Source of the DNA: Modestobacter sp.
GTDB taxonomy: Bacteria; Actinomycetota; Actinomycetes; Mycobacteriales; Geodermatophilaceae
Assembly (NCBI GenBank): GCA_025966175.1
Contig: JAOPVN010000583.1
Span: 1-8,809 of the forward strand
Direction of reading: 5' to 3'
Length of the DNA: 8,809 nt
Under the pieces are notes generated by a model. It saw only the letters and a list, made by a program, of their open reading frames with translations. It ran no database searches and had not been told where the DNA came from. Positions 1 through 6,096 of the stretch are shown here, in pieces (positions within the stretch are counted from its first letter, which is position 1; every line of letters starts with the position of its first letter). Both the position numbers and the translations under genes were made by a program.

Positions 1-471
1 GGCCACCGCCGTCTCGAGGTTGGCCCGGGCCGCCTTGACGGCGGCGTCGATCGCGGGGCCGGCGGCCTCGCGGCCGGCCACCACCCGCGGCGTGGCCGCG
101 GCGACGGCGGTCTCCAGGTTGGCGCGGGCCACCCTCGTGGCCGCCTCCAGCCGGGGGACGACGTCGGACTCGTAGGCCTTCTGCGCGGCCTCGATCCGCG
201 GTGCCAGGTTCTTCTGGGCCGCCTCCAGGCGGGGCACCAGGACCTCGCGGGCGGCGTCGAGCTGCGGGGCGAGCGCGGCGACCGCGGCCCCGACCCGGGG
301 GGCGACGTCCTTGTCGTACGTCTGCTGCGCGGCCTTGGCCGCCGCGGCGACCTGCGGACCGAACTGCTCCGCCGTCGCCTTCCGGGCCTCGGTGACCGCC
401 GCGCCGATGTGGGCGAACCCCTCCTGCAACTCGGCCCCGATGACCTCTGTCCGGCTCTTCTTGCGGAACAC
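1..471 (-). CDS. Ala-rich helical protein with 11-residue repeats (3' end off window)
   Basis: Function not recognised. The minus strand is open from a GTG at 471 to the window edge (157 codons, no stop). The start is supported by GGAGG at 483-479, seven bases before the GTG. The first residues are basic (MFRKKSRTEV), with no signal peptide or membrane segment in the visible part. From about residue 57 the protein is a chain of 11-residue units of the form A-P-R-h-x-A-A-x-x-x-L, for example APRVGAAVAAL, APQLDAAREVL and VPRLEAAQKNL. Prolines fall at residues 39, 58, 69, 80, 91, 106, 128 and 139, so most spacings are 11 or 22. RANLETAVA occurs at 116-124 and again at 149-157, 33 residues apart. 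Such Pro-punctuated 11/22-mers resemble apolipoprotein-type amphipathic helices that lie on lipid surfaces; a membrane or cell-envelope role is inference only. A C-terminal membrane anchor could lie beyond the window. Confidence 0.8.
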   Translation of the reverse strand, partial: MFRKKSRTEVIGAELQEGFAHIGAAVTEARKATAEQFGPQVAAAAKAAQQTYDKDVAPRVGAAVAALAPQLDAAREVLVPRLEAAQKNLAPRIEAAQKAYESDVVPRLEAATRVARANLETAVAAATPRVVAGREAAGPAIDAAVKAARANLETAVA

Positions 472-487
472 TCCAGCACCTCCGAGT

Positions 488-504
488 TGATCGCGTCGCG
501 ATCA
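488..504. promoter_or_regulatory. Perfect 17-bp palindrome, candidate operator
   Basis: TGATCGCGTCGCGATCA has two exact 8-base arms around one central base. It lies 17 bases upstream of the GTG of the minus-strand repeat protein, immediately before its ribosome binding site. It overlaps a weak -10-like GATGAT (506-501, minus strand). The position fits an operator or a 5' leader hairpin of that gene. It could also act on the divergent oxidoreductase gene, though that starts more than 100 bases away. Confidence 0.5.
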
Positions 505-572
505 TCCTGCCCGCCATCGCCGCTGGGCACACCCCGAACCCGTGCGCGGGCCGGCGGTGGGGCCCCGGGCAG

Positions 573-603
573 GCCAGCAGCGGACAGCTGCGCTGGCTAA
601 CTT
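573..603 (+). promoter_or_regulatory. Candidate leaderless promoter with adjoining inverted repeat
   Basis: TAACTT at 598-603 matches the actinobacterial TANNNT -10 pattern, with six bases between it and the GTG at 610. Transcription starting at the start codon is therefore plausible, and no Shine-Dalgarno is visible. GCCAGC (573-578) and GCTGGC (592-597) form an inverted repeat, reinforced by AGC/GCT inside it, ending right at the -10. No convincing -35 was found. Confidence 0.35.
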
Positions 604-609
604 CTCTCT

Positions 610-1539
610 GTGCAGCTACGGATTTTCACCGAACCCCAGATGGGCGCCACCTACGACGACCTGCTCGCGGTCGCCCGGCGCACCGAGGAGACCGGCTTCG
701 ACGCCTTCTTCCGGTCCGACCACTACCTGACCATGGGCGGCTCCGGGCTGCCCGGTCCGACCGACGCGTGGGTCACCCTGGGTGCGCTGGCCCGGGAGAC
801 CAGCCGGATCCGGCTGGGCACGCTGATGACGGCGGCCACCTTCCGGCTGCCCGGGCCGCTGGCCATCTCGGTCGCCCAGGTGGACCAGATGAGCGGTGGC
901 CGGGTCGAGCTGGGCATCGGCTCGGGCTGGTTCGCCGAGGAGCATCGCGCCTACGGAATCCCGTTCCCGGAGCTGGGCGAGCGGTTCGACCGCTACGAGG
1001 AGCAGCTCGCGGTGATCAGCGGGCTGTGGAACACGCCGGTGGGGGAGACCTTCGACTTCGCCGGGGAGCACTACCAGCTCGCCGGCTCCCCGGCGCTGCC
1101 CAAGCCCGTGCAGGAGGGCGGCATCCCGATCGTCATCGGGGGCCACGGCAAGAAGCGCACCCCGCGGCTGGCGGCCCGCTACGCCGCGGAGTTCAACGTG
1201 CCGTTCGCCTCGGCAGAGGACAACGCCCGGCTCTTCGCCGGGGTGCGCGAGGCCTGTGCGGAGGTCGGCCGGGACCCCGGTGACCTGGTCTACAGCTCGG
1301 CACTGGTGCTCTGCGTGGGCAAGGACGACGCCGAGCTCGCCCGCCGGGCCGAGGTGATCGGCCGGGACGTCGACGAGCTGCGCAGCAACGGTCTTGCCGG
1401 CACTCCGGCCGAGGCGGTCGACACCCTCGGCCGCTACGCCGAGGCCGGTGCCACCCGGATGTACCTGCAGGTGCTCGACCTCGCCGACCTCGACCACCTG
1501 GACCTGGTGGCCGCCGAGGTGGCGCCCCAGCTCGCCTGA
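610..1539 (+). CDS. LLM class F420-dependent oxidoreductase, Rv1855c-like
   Basis: A 309-residue member of the luciferase-like (bacterial luciferase/F420 reductase) TIM-barrel family, most like the Rv1855c-type subgroup (TIGR03560) by its N-terminus LRIFTEPQ-GATYDDLL. Such enzymes use reduced or oxidised F420 for hydride transfer in the cytoplasm; the substrate is unknown. Visible family blocks are FRSDHYL (34-40), GRVELGIGSGW (97-107) and PIVIGGHGKKRTPRLAARYA (173-192), the last resembling the phosphate-binding part of the barrel. Length is normal and the frame is intact. The GTG at 610 is chosen because the protein begins exactly at the first beta strand there and a -10 element lies just upstream. 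It is monocistronic, facing the polyol operon across a hairpin, so it need not be related to it. F420 rather than FMN use is inferred from subgroup resemblance. Confidence 0.93.
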   Translation: MQLRIFTEPQMGATYDDLLAVARRTEETGFDAFFRSDHYLTMGGSGLPGPTDAWVTLGALARETSRIRLGTLMTAATFRLPGPLAISVAQVDQMSGGRVELGIGSGWFAEEHRAYGIPFPELGERFDRYEEQLAVISGLWNTPVGETFDFAGEHYQLAGSPALPKPVQEGGIPIVIGGHGKKRTPRLAARYAAEFNVPFASAEDNARLFAGVREACAEVGRDPGDLVYSSALVLCVGKDDAELARRAEVIGRDVDELRSNGLAGTPAEAVDTLGRYAEAGATRMYLQVLDLADLDHLDLVAAEVAPQLA

Positions 1540-1550
1540 CCGGGCCGGTA

Positions 1551-1576
1551 CCCCGTCCCCCGCTCGGGGGACGGGG
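1551..1576. terminator. Bidirectional hairpin between convergent genes
   Basis: CCCCGTCCCCC (1551-1561), loop GCTC and GGGGGACGGGG (1566-1576) make a perfect 11-bp stem. It lies 11 bases after the oxidoreductase stop and 20 bases beyond the stop of the nucleotidyltransferase on the other strand. There is no T-tract on either side, which is common for GC-rich actinobacterial terminators. Symmetry and position argue that it ends transcription from both sides. Confidence 0.8.
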
Positions 1577-1596
1577 CCCTGCTCCACACGGCGGGG

Positions 1597-2424
1597 TCAG
1601 CCCAGCTCGGCCGCCAGCGGCTGGAGGGCCGCTCGTGAGCCCAGCCAGGAGTTCGCTCGCTGGAGGTCGTCGTCGAAGTCGATCTCCACCGCGGAGAACC
1701 GGGAGATGTCCAGCGGGTGGAAGCGCACGCCGGCGTGCTGGACCGACAGCTCCATCCCGCGCTCGAAGTAGTCGTTCGCCTCGCAGGCGGCCAGGTGCTC
1801 GATCAGCGCCGGCTTGTCCGCCGCGGAGACGTAGTTGATCCCCACCGCCTCGCCGAGGCCGCCGACCACCGTCTTGGACAGCTCCGCGATGAAGCCGTCG
1901 GCGTCGAGGGTGTACTTGACCTCCTCGTCGGCGACTGTGGAGGTGTCCACGCAGACGAAGCTCTCGTCGGCCCGGATCAGGGGGGCGGCGTGGTCGAGCA
2001 CCGCCGGGTCGAAGACCACGTCGCCGTTCAGCCAGAGGACCCCGCCGGCCGGCGAGGACCGCAGTGCGCGGAGCAGGCTCTGCGAGGTGTTCGTGACGGC
2101 GAAGTCGGGGTTGAAGGCGAACAGCAGGTCGGGCTGGGCGCGCATGACGGCCTTCGCCCGGTAGCCGACGACCGCGGTCACCGGGACCTGCTCGCCGAAG
2201 ACGGCCCGCAGCCCGTCCAGCTGCTGCTGCATGATGCTGCGGCCGTCCATCAGCGGGGTCAGCGGCTTGGGCTGCTTGCGGCCCAGCCGGGTGCCCATCC
2301 CGGCGGCCAGGATGACCACCTGCGGTGCGGCGGGGGCGGCGGCGGAGGAGGGGCCGGCGGTCGCCGGACGCGACCGCCGATCGCGGGCCCCGGTCAGGAT
2401 CGGGTCAGCAGTGCGCATGCTCAT
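1597..2424 (-). CDS. LicC-like sugar/polyol-phosphate nucleotidyltransferase
   Basis: A 275-residue NTP-transferase (GT-A Rossmann-like) protein. It should couple an NTP, probably CTP, to a phosphorylated alcohol in the cytoplasm and release pyrophosphate. The first 35 residues are an Ala/Pro/Arg-rich tail. Then come the nucleotide-binding signature LAAGMGTRLG (39-48), the lysine of QPKPLTP (K53), the metal-binding NGD (133-135) and a C-terminal VEID (246-249). The NPDFAVTNTSQSLLRA segment and the VEID end resemble phosphocholine cytidylyltransferase LicC and related polyol- or inositol-phosphate cytidylyltransferases. Its ATG shares ATGA with the stop of the upstream TagF-like gene, implying translational coupling. 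A second ATG six bases in (2418) has GAGGAG at ideal spacing, so the true start may be there. Immediately downstream of a TagF-like transferase, it probably makes that enzyme's CDP-activated donor. The substrate cannot be read from sequence; choline or glycerol phosphate are alternatives. Confidence 0.88.
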   Translation of the reverse strand: MSMRTADPILTGARDRRSRPATAGPSSAAAPAAPQVVILAAGMGTRLGRKQPKPLTPLMDGRSIMQQQLDGLRAVFGEQVPVTAVVGYRAKAVMRAQPDLLFAFNPDFAVTNTSQSLLRALRSSPAGGVLWLNGDVVFDPAVLDHAAPLIRADESFVCVDTSTVADEEVKYTLDADGFIAELSKTVVGGLGEAVGINYVSAADKPALIEHLAACEANDYFERGMELSVQHAGVRFHPLDISRFSAVEIDFDDDLQRANSWLGSRAALQPLAAELG

Positions 2425-3548
2425 CTCCTCGTTTCCTTGTTGGTGTGCAGGGGTGTGGCGCCCGGCCGGCCGGAGGAGCCGGTCGGGGGGAAGAACAGGT
2501 CCAGGACCCGGTCGGTGGCGTGGCCGTCCTCCAGCGAGCAGAAGGTCTCCTGGAAGTGGGTGTACCGCGGCCCCGGCTCCCAGGGCTGCCGGCCGAGGTC
2601 GGCGATAGCGGCCAGCACCTCGTCGCTGGTGCCCAGCAGTGGACCGGGTGCGGCCTCGGCGAGGTCGAAGTAGAAGCCCCTCAGCTCGTTCTGGAAGTAG
2701 TCCAGGTCGTACGTGAAGTGGATGATCGGCCGCCCGGTGACCGCGAAGTCGAACATCGCCGACGAGTAGTCGGTGACCAGGACGTCGGCGGCGAGGAAGA
2801 GGTAGCGGATGTCCGGGTAGGCCGACACGTCGCGGATCGGTGCGCCCTCGGCGAACTCCAGCCGGTCGGAGACCATCTGGTGCAGCCGGAGCAACAGCAC
2901 GTGGTCCTCGCCCAGCGCCGTGGCGAAGTCGGCCAGGTCCAGCGGGAACGTGTGGTCCGGCACGCCCTCGGTGAACACGGCGTCGTCCCGCCAGGTCGGG
3001 GCGTAGAGGACAGCGGTGACCCCGTCGGCGATGCCCAGCTGGGCCCGCACCTCGGCGCGCAGCCGGTCCCGGTCGGGCGAGCTCAGCACGTCGTTGCGGG
3101 GATACCCCGTCTCGTGCACCGGGCCGGTGAACCCGAAGGCCCGCCGGAACAGCGGCGTGCTCACCGGGTTCGGGGACAGCAGCGCGTCCCAGCGGGCGAT
3201 CTCGGTGTCGAGGTAGGCCAGCCGGCCCTCGGGTGCCCACATCACGTCGTTGTGGATCCGCTTGAGCGGGGTGCCGTGCCAGGTCTGCAGGTAGACCGTG
3301 CCCGGGGACTTGTCCCAGTCGAAGCCGATGTGGTCGTTGGAGACGACGACGTCGGCGGACTCCAGGGCCGCCACGGCCTCCGCGCTACCGAAGACCACGG
3401 TCGGCACGTCGGCGGGGAAGTCCCCGACCCGGTCGGGACGGGCCAGCCAGAGGTACTCGTGGGAGTCACCGCGCTCGCGGAGGGCCTCGAAGAGGGTCCG
3501 CGGGCTGTCGGAGTACATACCGCGGAAGCTGTTCAGGACCACCTTCAC
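2421..3548 (-). CDS. CDP-glycerol:glycerophosphotransferase family (TagF/TagB-like)
   Basis: A 375-residue GT-B type enzyme of the family (PF04464) that moves polyol phosphate from a CDP-polyol to a lipid-linked or growing teichoic acid-type polymer at the inner face of the membrane. Diagnostic blocks are TWHGTPLK (89-96) with a conserved histidine, YAPTWRD (182-188), RLH (221-223) and VTDYSS (258-263) followed by MFDFAVTGRPIIHFTYDLD. Length covers the catalytic region only, like TagB or the C-terminal half of TagF; the N-terminal part of long TagF proteins is absent. No transmembrane helix is seen, so membrane association would be peripheral. The GTG start overlaps the HAD gene stop as GTGA and the end overlaps the nucleotidyltransferase start as ATGA, so the three are translated as a unit. 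The family is secure; whether the donor is CDP-glycerol, CDP-ribitol, CDP-mannitol or another polyol is unknown. Confidence 0.93.
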   Translation of the reverse strand: MKVVLNSFRGMYSDSPRTLFEALRERGDSHEYLWLARPDRVGDFPADVPTVVFGSAEAVAALESADVVVSNDHIGFDWDKSPGTVYLQTWHGTPLKRIHNDVMWAPEGRLAYLDTEIARWDALLSPNPVSTPLFRRAFGFTGPVHETGYPRNDVLSSPDRDRLRAEVRAQLGIADGVTAVLYAPTWRDDAVFTEGVPDHTFPLDLADFATALGEDHVLLLRLHQMVSDRLEFAEGAPIRDVSAYPDIRYLFLAADVLVTDYSSAMFDFAVTGRPIIHFTYDLDYFQNELRGFYFDLAEAAPGPLLGTSDEVLAAIADLGRQPWEPGPRYTHFQETFCSLEDGHATDRVLDLFFPPTGSSGRPGATPLHTNKETRR

Positions 3549-4333
3549 CCGGCACCGCCCGCGGGGAGGAGGGACGGCTGCGCGGCCGGGCGATGCCGCA
3601 GGCCCGGCAGCAGCAGGTCGGTCAGCTCAGCCCAGGACGAGACGACGGTGAGCACGCCGGCGTCCCGCAGTTGCGCGGCGCGCTCGGCGCGCTCGGCCAC
3701 CGGGACGAAGCGCAGGTTCCCCACGGTCGGGCATCCGGCGCGCACCGCGGACAGCGCCCCGGGCACGGAGTCCTCGACCGCCAGGCCCTGCTCGGGAGCG
3801 ATGCCCAGTTCCGCGCAGGCGTGCTGGTAGACCGCCGGATCCGGCTTGCTCGTCGGGCTGGGCAGCGAGTCCTCGGCGCTGTAGCGGCGGGCCGGGGGGA
3901 TCAGCTCGTCCAGACCGGCGGCCGTGAAGCACCCGGCCAGCCGGGTCAGCGCGCTCGAGCTCACCGCAGCGGTGGTCAGGTGCCCGGAGAGCGTGGTCAG
4001 CGCGGTCGTGACCTCGTCATCGGGACGCAGCACCTGGGCCAGATAGCTCGTCACGGCCTCTCTCTCCTGCGCGACCCAGGCGGCCAGGTCGTCGACGTGG
4101 ACTCCGTGGGCAGCGGCGAGGTCGGCGGCCGTCGTCCGGAAGTTCTTGCCGGTGGTGGCCAACCGGAGCTCCTCGGCGGTGTACCGCTCGGCGATCCCGT
4201 GCGCGGCCAGGAAGCGGTTGGTGACGTCGGCCGAGGCGACGAAGGCGGGCTCCTCGGACGGGAACAGGTTCCCGTCCGCATCGCAGAGCAGCGCCTGGAG
4301 ACGCTCGACGAGCGCCGCGGTGATCGGTGGCAT
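3545..4333 (-). CDS. HAD family phosphatase, subfamily IA-like
   Basis: A 262-residue haloacid dehalogenase-type hydrolase, probably a soluble Mg-dependent phosphatase or phosphomutase on a small sugar or polyol phosphate. Motif I is CDADGNLFP, with nucleophile D18 and acid/base D20. Motif II is VSSSA (124-128), motif III has K163 in SKPDP, and motif IV is VEDS (186-189) followed by PGALSAVRAG. The helical cap lies between residues 24 and about 105. Motif I has Asn where DxDGT phosphatases usually have Thr; the catalytic Asp pair is intact. The ATG at 4333 is 37 bases after the polyol dehydrogenase stop with a modest AAGG upstream; the stop overlaps the next gene by 4 nt. HAD domains are known as partners of polyol dehydrogenases: Acinetobacter MtlD carries one fused to mannitol-1-phosphate dehydrogenase and makes mannitol. 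A polyol-phosphate phosphatase role here is inference from that and from context. Confidence 0.9.
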   Translation of the reverse strand: MPPITAALVERLQALLCDADGNLFPSEEPAFVASADVTNRFLAAHGIAERYTAEELRLATTGKNFRTTAADLAAAHGVHVDDLAAWVAQEREAVTSYLAQVLRPDDEVTTALTTLSGHLTTAAVSSSALTRLAGCFTAAGLDELIPPARRYSAEDSLPSPTSKPDPAVYQHACAELGIAPEQGLAVEDSVPGALSAVRAGCPTVGNLRFVPVAERAERAAQLRDAGVLTVVSSWAELTDLLLPGLRHRPAAQPSLLPAGGAG

Positions 4334-4370
4334 CAGGGGAGCCTTCTCAGGGTTCGGTGGAACAGGGCCG

Positions 4371-5924
4371 TCATGCCGTCAGCAGGTTGTCGGAACGTGT
4401 CCGGTCGAGATCGTCCAGTGCGCGGGCCACTGCCGCCCGGACGCCGTGGGCCTCGATCTGCCGCAGCGCGTCGCCCAGGGCCGCCACGAACTCCCGGTCC
4501 TGGCCGAGGTCCCCGAACACCGGGTGCATGTCGAGCAGCGGCCCCGGGTCGGTTCCTCCGGCCCGGGCCAGCGCCCGCAGCTCATCAGCGTGCTCGTCCT
4601 GGACGTCGAGGGGACGCCCCTGCAGGTCCAGGCCCTGCAGGTACCGGCACCACCCGGCGATCGCGAGGGTGAGCAGCCCGGTGGGTCGGCCCTGCGCCCT
4701 CGCCGCGCGCAGCGAGGGCAACAAGTGCAACGGCACCTTCGACGAACTCCGCCGGCACAGCCGGTCGAGCCGGTCACCGATGGCCGCGTCGCCGAAACGG
4801 TGCAGCAGGCTGCGCTGGTAGTCGGTCAGGTCGGTGCCCGCCGGGCAGGGCAGCAGCGGCCCGATCTCCTCGGCCATCAGCCGGGTCACGTACCGGCGCA
4901 GCACCGGATCGGCCATCACCTCGTGCACCTGTCGGTGGCCGGCCAGGGTGCCGAGGTGGCCCAGCGCGGAGTGGCTGCCGTTGAGCAGGCGGGTCTTCAC
5001 CAGCTCGTGGTCGGTCACGTCGGGTACGAACTGGACGCCGACCTGCTCCAACGGTGGCCGGCCGTTGCAGAACGAGTCCTCCAGGACCCACTGGGAAAAC
5101 GGCTCGGTGATCACCGGCCAGCGGTCGTCGACGCCGAACCTGCGGGCGACGGTGGCCCGGTCCCGCGCGGTGGTGGACGGCGTGATCCGGTCCACCATGC
5201 TGCCGGGGAAGGCCACGTTGTCGTCGATCCAGCGGGCCAGATCCGGGTCGAGCAACCGGGCGAACCCGACCACCGCAGCTCGTGCGGCCTCGCCGTTCTG
5301 CTGCAGGTTGTCGCAGGAGAGCACGGTGAACGGCGGCATCCCCGCCCGGCGACGCTGGTTGAGCGCCCCCACGATGTAGCCGAACAGCGACCTGGGGCGC
5401 TGTGGGTCGGCAAGGTCCGCGCGCACTGCCTCGTCGGGGAGGAACTCGCCGCTGTGCGCGTCGATCCGGTACGCGGTGCCGGTCACGGTCATGGTGACCA
5501 GACGGGTCCGCTCGTCGGTCAGCAGTGCGCGCACCGTCTCCGGCGAGTCGGGGGCGTAGTGGTAGTCGACCAGCGAGCCGATGATGCGGGCCCGTTCGCC
5601 CTCGGAGCTGCGCTCCACCACCGTGTAGAGGTGGTCCTGTGGCCGGAGCGCGTCTCGCATCGCCGGCGAGCGCAGGCCGACACCGACCACGCCCCACTCG
5701 GTGGCGCCCTGCTCGGCCAGGTCGTCGAAGTAGACGAGCTGGTGTGCGCGGTGGAAACCGCCGACGCTGAAGTGGACGACCGCAGGGGCCAGCGCGGCCC
5801 GGTCATAGGTGGGCACGCGCAGGCGGCCGGCGTGCAGGGCGAGGGTCTGCTCCGACAGCGGGATGGAGTCGACAACGGTGCGACGGTCGGTCGGGACGAT
5901 GCCGTGCCGAGCGAGCGGGGCCAT
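4371..5924 (-). CDS. Mannitol dehydrogenase family protein (long-chain polyol dehydrogenase)
   Basis: A 517-residue NAD(P)-dependent dehydrogenase interconverting a polyol and its ketose (mannitol/fructose, arabinitol/xylulose) or fructuronate and mannonate. The N-terminal Rossmann domain has SVGGFHRAHQ (53-62). The family signature FPGSMVDRITPS is at 239-250. EPFSQWVLED (274-283) is typical of mannitol 2-dehydrogenases and fructuronate reductases rather than MtlD. The catalytic set KTRLLNGSHS gives K310, N315 and H318, the same spacing as Lys/Asn/His in Pseudomonas mannitol 2-dehydrogenase. Length is normal for the family. The ATG at 5924 is well fixed by AGGAGGT five bases upstream. It is first in the four-gene minus operon, about 475 bases from the next gene, so a promoter should lie in 5937-6400. 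No transporter or sugar kinase is adjacent, unlike usual polyol catabolic loci, which leaves a biosynthetic role open. Confidence 0.92.
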   Translation of the reverse strand: MAPLARHGIVPTDRRTVVDSIPLSEQTLALHAGRLRVPTYDRAALAPAVVHFSVGGFHRAHQLVYFDDLAEQGATEWGVVGVGLRSPAMRDALRPQDHLYTVVERSSEGERARIIGSLVDYHYAPDSPETVRALLTDERTRLVTMTVTGTAYRIDAHSGEFLPDEAVRADLADPQRPRSLFGYIVGALNQRRRAGMPPFTVLSCDNLQQNGEAARAAVVGFARLLDPDLARWIDDNVAFPGSMVDRITPSTTARDRATVARRFGVDDRWPVITEPFSQWVLEDSFCNGRPPLEQVGVQFVPDVTDHELVKTRLLNGSHSALGHLGTLAGHRQVHEVMADPVLRRYVTRLMAEEIGPLLPCPAGTDLTDYQRSLLHRFGDAAIGDRLDRLCRRSSSKVPLHLLPSLRAARAQGRPTGLLTLAIAGWCRYLQGLDLQGRPLDVQDEHADELRALARAGGTDPGPLLDMHPVFGDLGQDREFVAALGDALRQIEAHGVRAAVARALDDLDRTRSDNLLTA

Positions 5925-5929
5925 GCGCT

Positions 5930-5936
5930 ACCTCCT
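5930..5936 (-). promoter_or_regulatory. Strong ribosome binding site of the polyol operon
   Basis: The minus strand reads AGGAGGT, five bases before the ATG at 5924. It is the strongest Shine-Dalgarno in the window. It fixes the dehydrogenase start and suggests high translation at the head of the operon. Confidence 0.85.
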
Positions 5937-5958
5937 CTGGGGCCAGTGACGTCCGGTG

Positions 5959-5976
5959 GGCGCGGTCACCCGCGCC
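5959..5976. repeat. Perfect hairpin, 7-bp arms, in the polyol operon leader
   Basis: GGCGCGG (5959-5965), loop TCAC and CCGCGCC (5970-5976) form an exact inverted repeat 35 bases upstream of the dehydrogenase ATG. It may be an operator or an mRNA leader stem. Confidence 0.5.
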
Positions 5977-5983
5977 GCAGCGA

Positions 5984-5999
5984 CCGGCCGCGGGGCCGG
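5984..5999. repeat. Perfect hairpin, 6-bp arms, in the polyol operon leader
   Basis: CCGGCC (5984-5989), loop GCGG and GGCCGG (5994-5999) form a second exact inverted repeat, eight bases from the one at 5959-5976. In such GC-rich DNA short arms can arise by chance; the tandem arrangement is what stands out. Confidence 0.4.
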
Positions 6000-6029
6000 C
6001 GCCGAGCGGGCAGGGGCGAACCTCCACCC

Positions 6030-6049
6030 GGATGGTCGTACCGAGGGCC
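6030..6049. repeat. Imperfect 20-bp direct repeat, copy 1 (copy 2 at 6342-6361)
   Basis: Bases 6030-6049 and 6342-6361 match at 16 of 20 positions (GGAT, GTCGT, CCGA and CC are shared). CCACCCGGAT also occurs at 6024-6033 and 6360-6369. It could be a decayed duplication, a pair of binding sites, or chance. Confidence 0.3.
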
Positions 6050-6083
6050 CAGTGGGGCGTGCCATCGGCGTCGAACATCGGGA

Positions 6084-6096
6084 GAGCGCACCGCTC
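6084..6096. promoter_or_regulatory. Inverted repeat GAGCG-CAC-CGCTC, possible operator
   Basis: A perfect 5-3-5 inverted repeat about 160 bases upstream of the polyol dehydrogenase start, flanked by CATCGG copies. No regulator gene for this operon is adjacent, so its role is open. Confidence 0.25.

Noticed and set aside
2425..3240. Upstream extension of the nucleotidyltransferase frame to a 547-codon ORF
   Set aside because: The extension lies in a shifted frame of the TagF-like gene on the same strand, has Arg/Pro/Gly-rich nonsense composition, and the real start at 2424 (or 2418) has a ribosome binding site and ATGA overlap.
1717..4672. Long plus-strand open frames opposite the polyol operon
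   Set aside because: They mirror the minus-strand genes, are rich in Arg, Gly, Val and His with no domain, and arise from the lack of stop codons in very GC-rich DNA.
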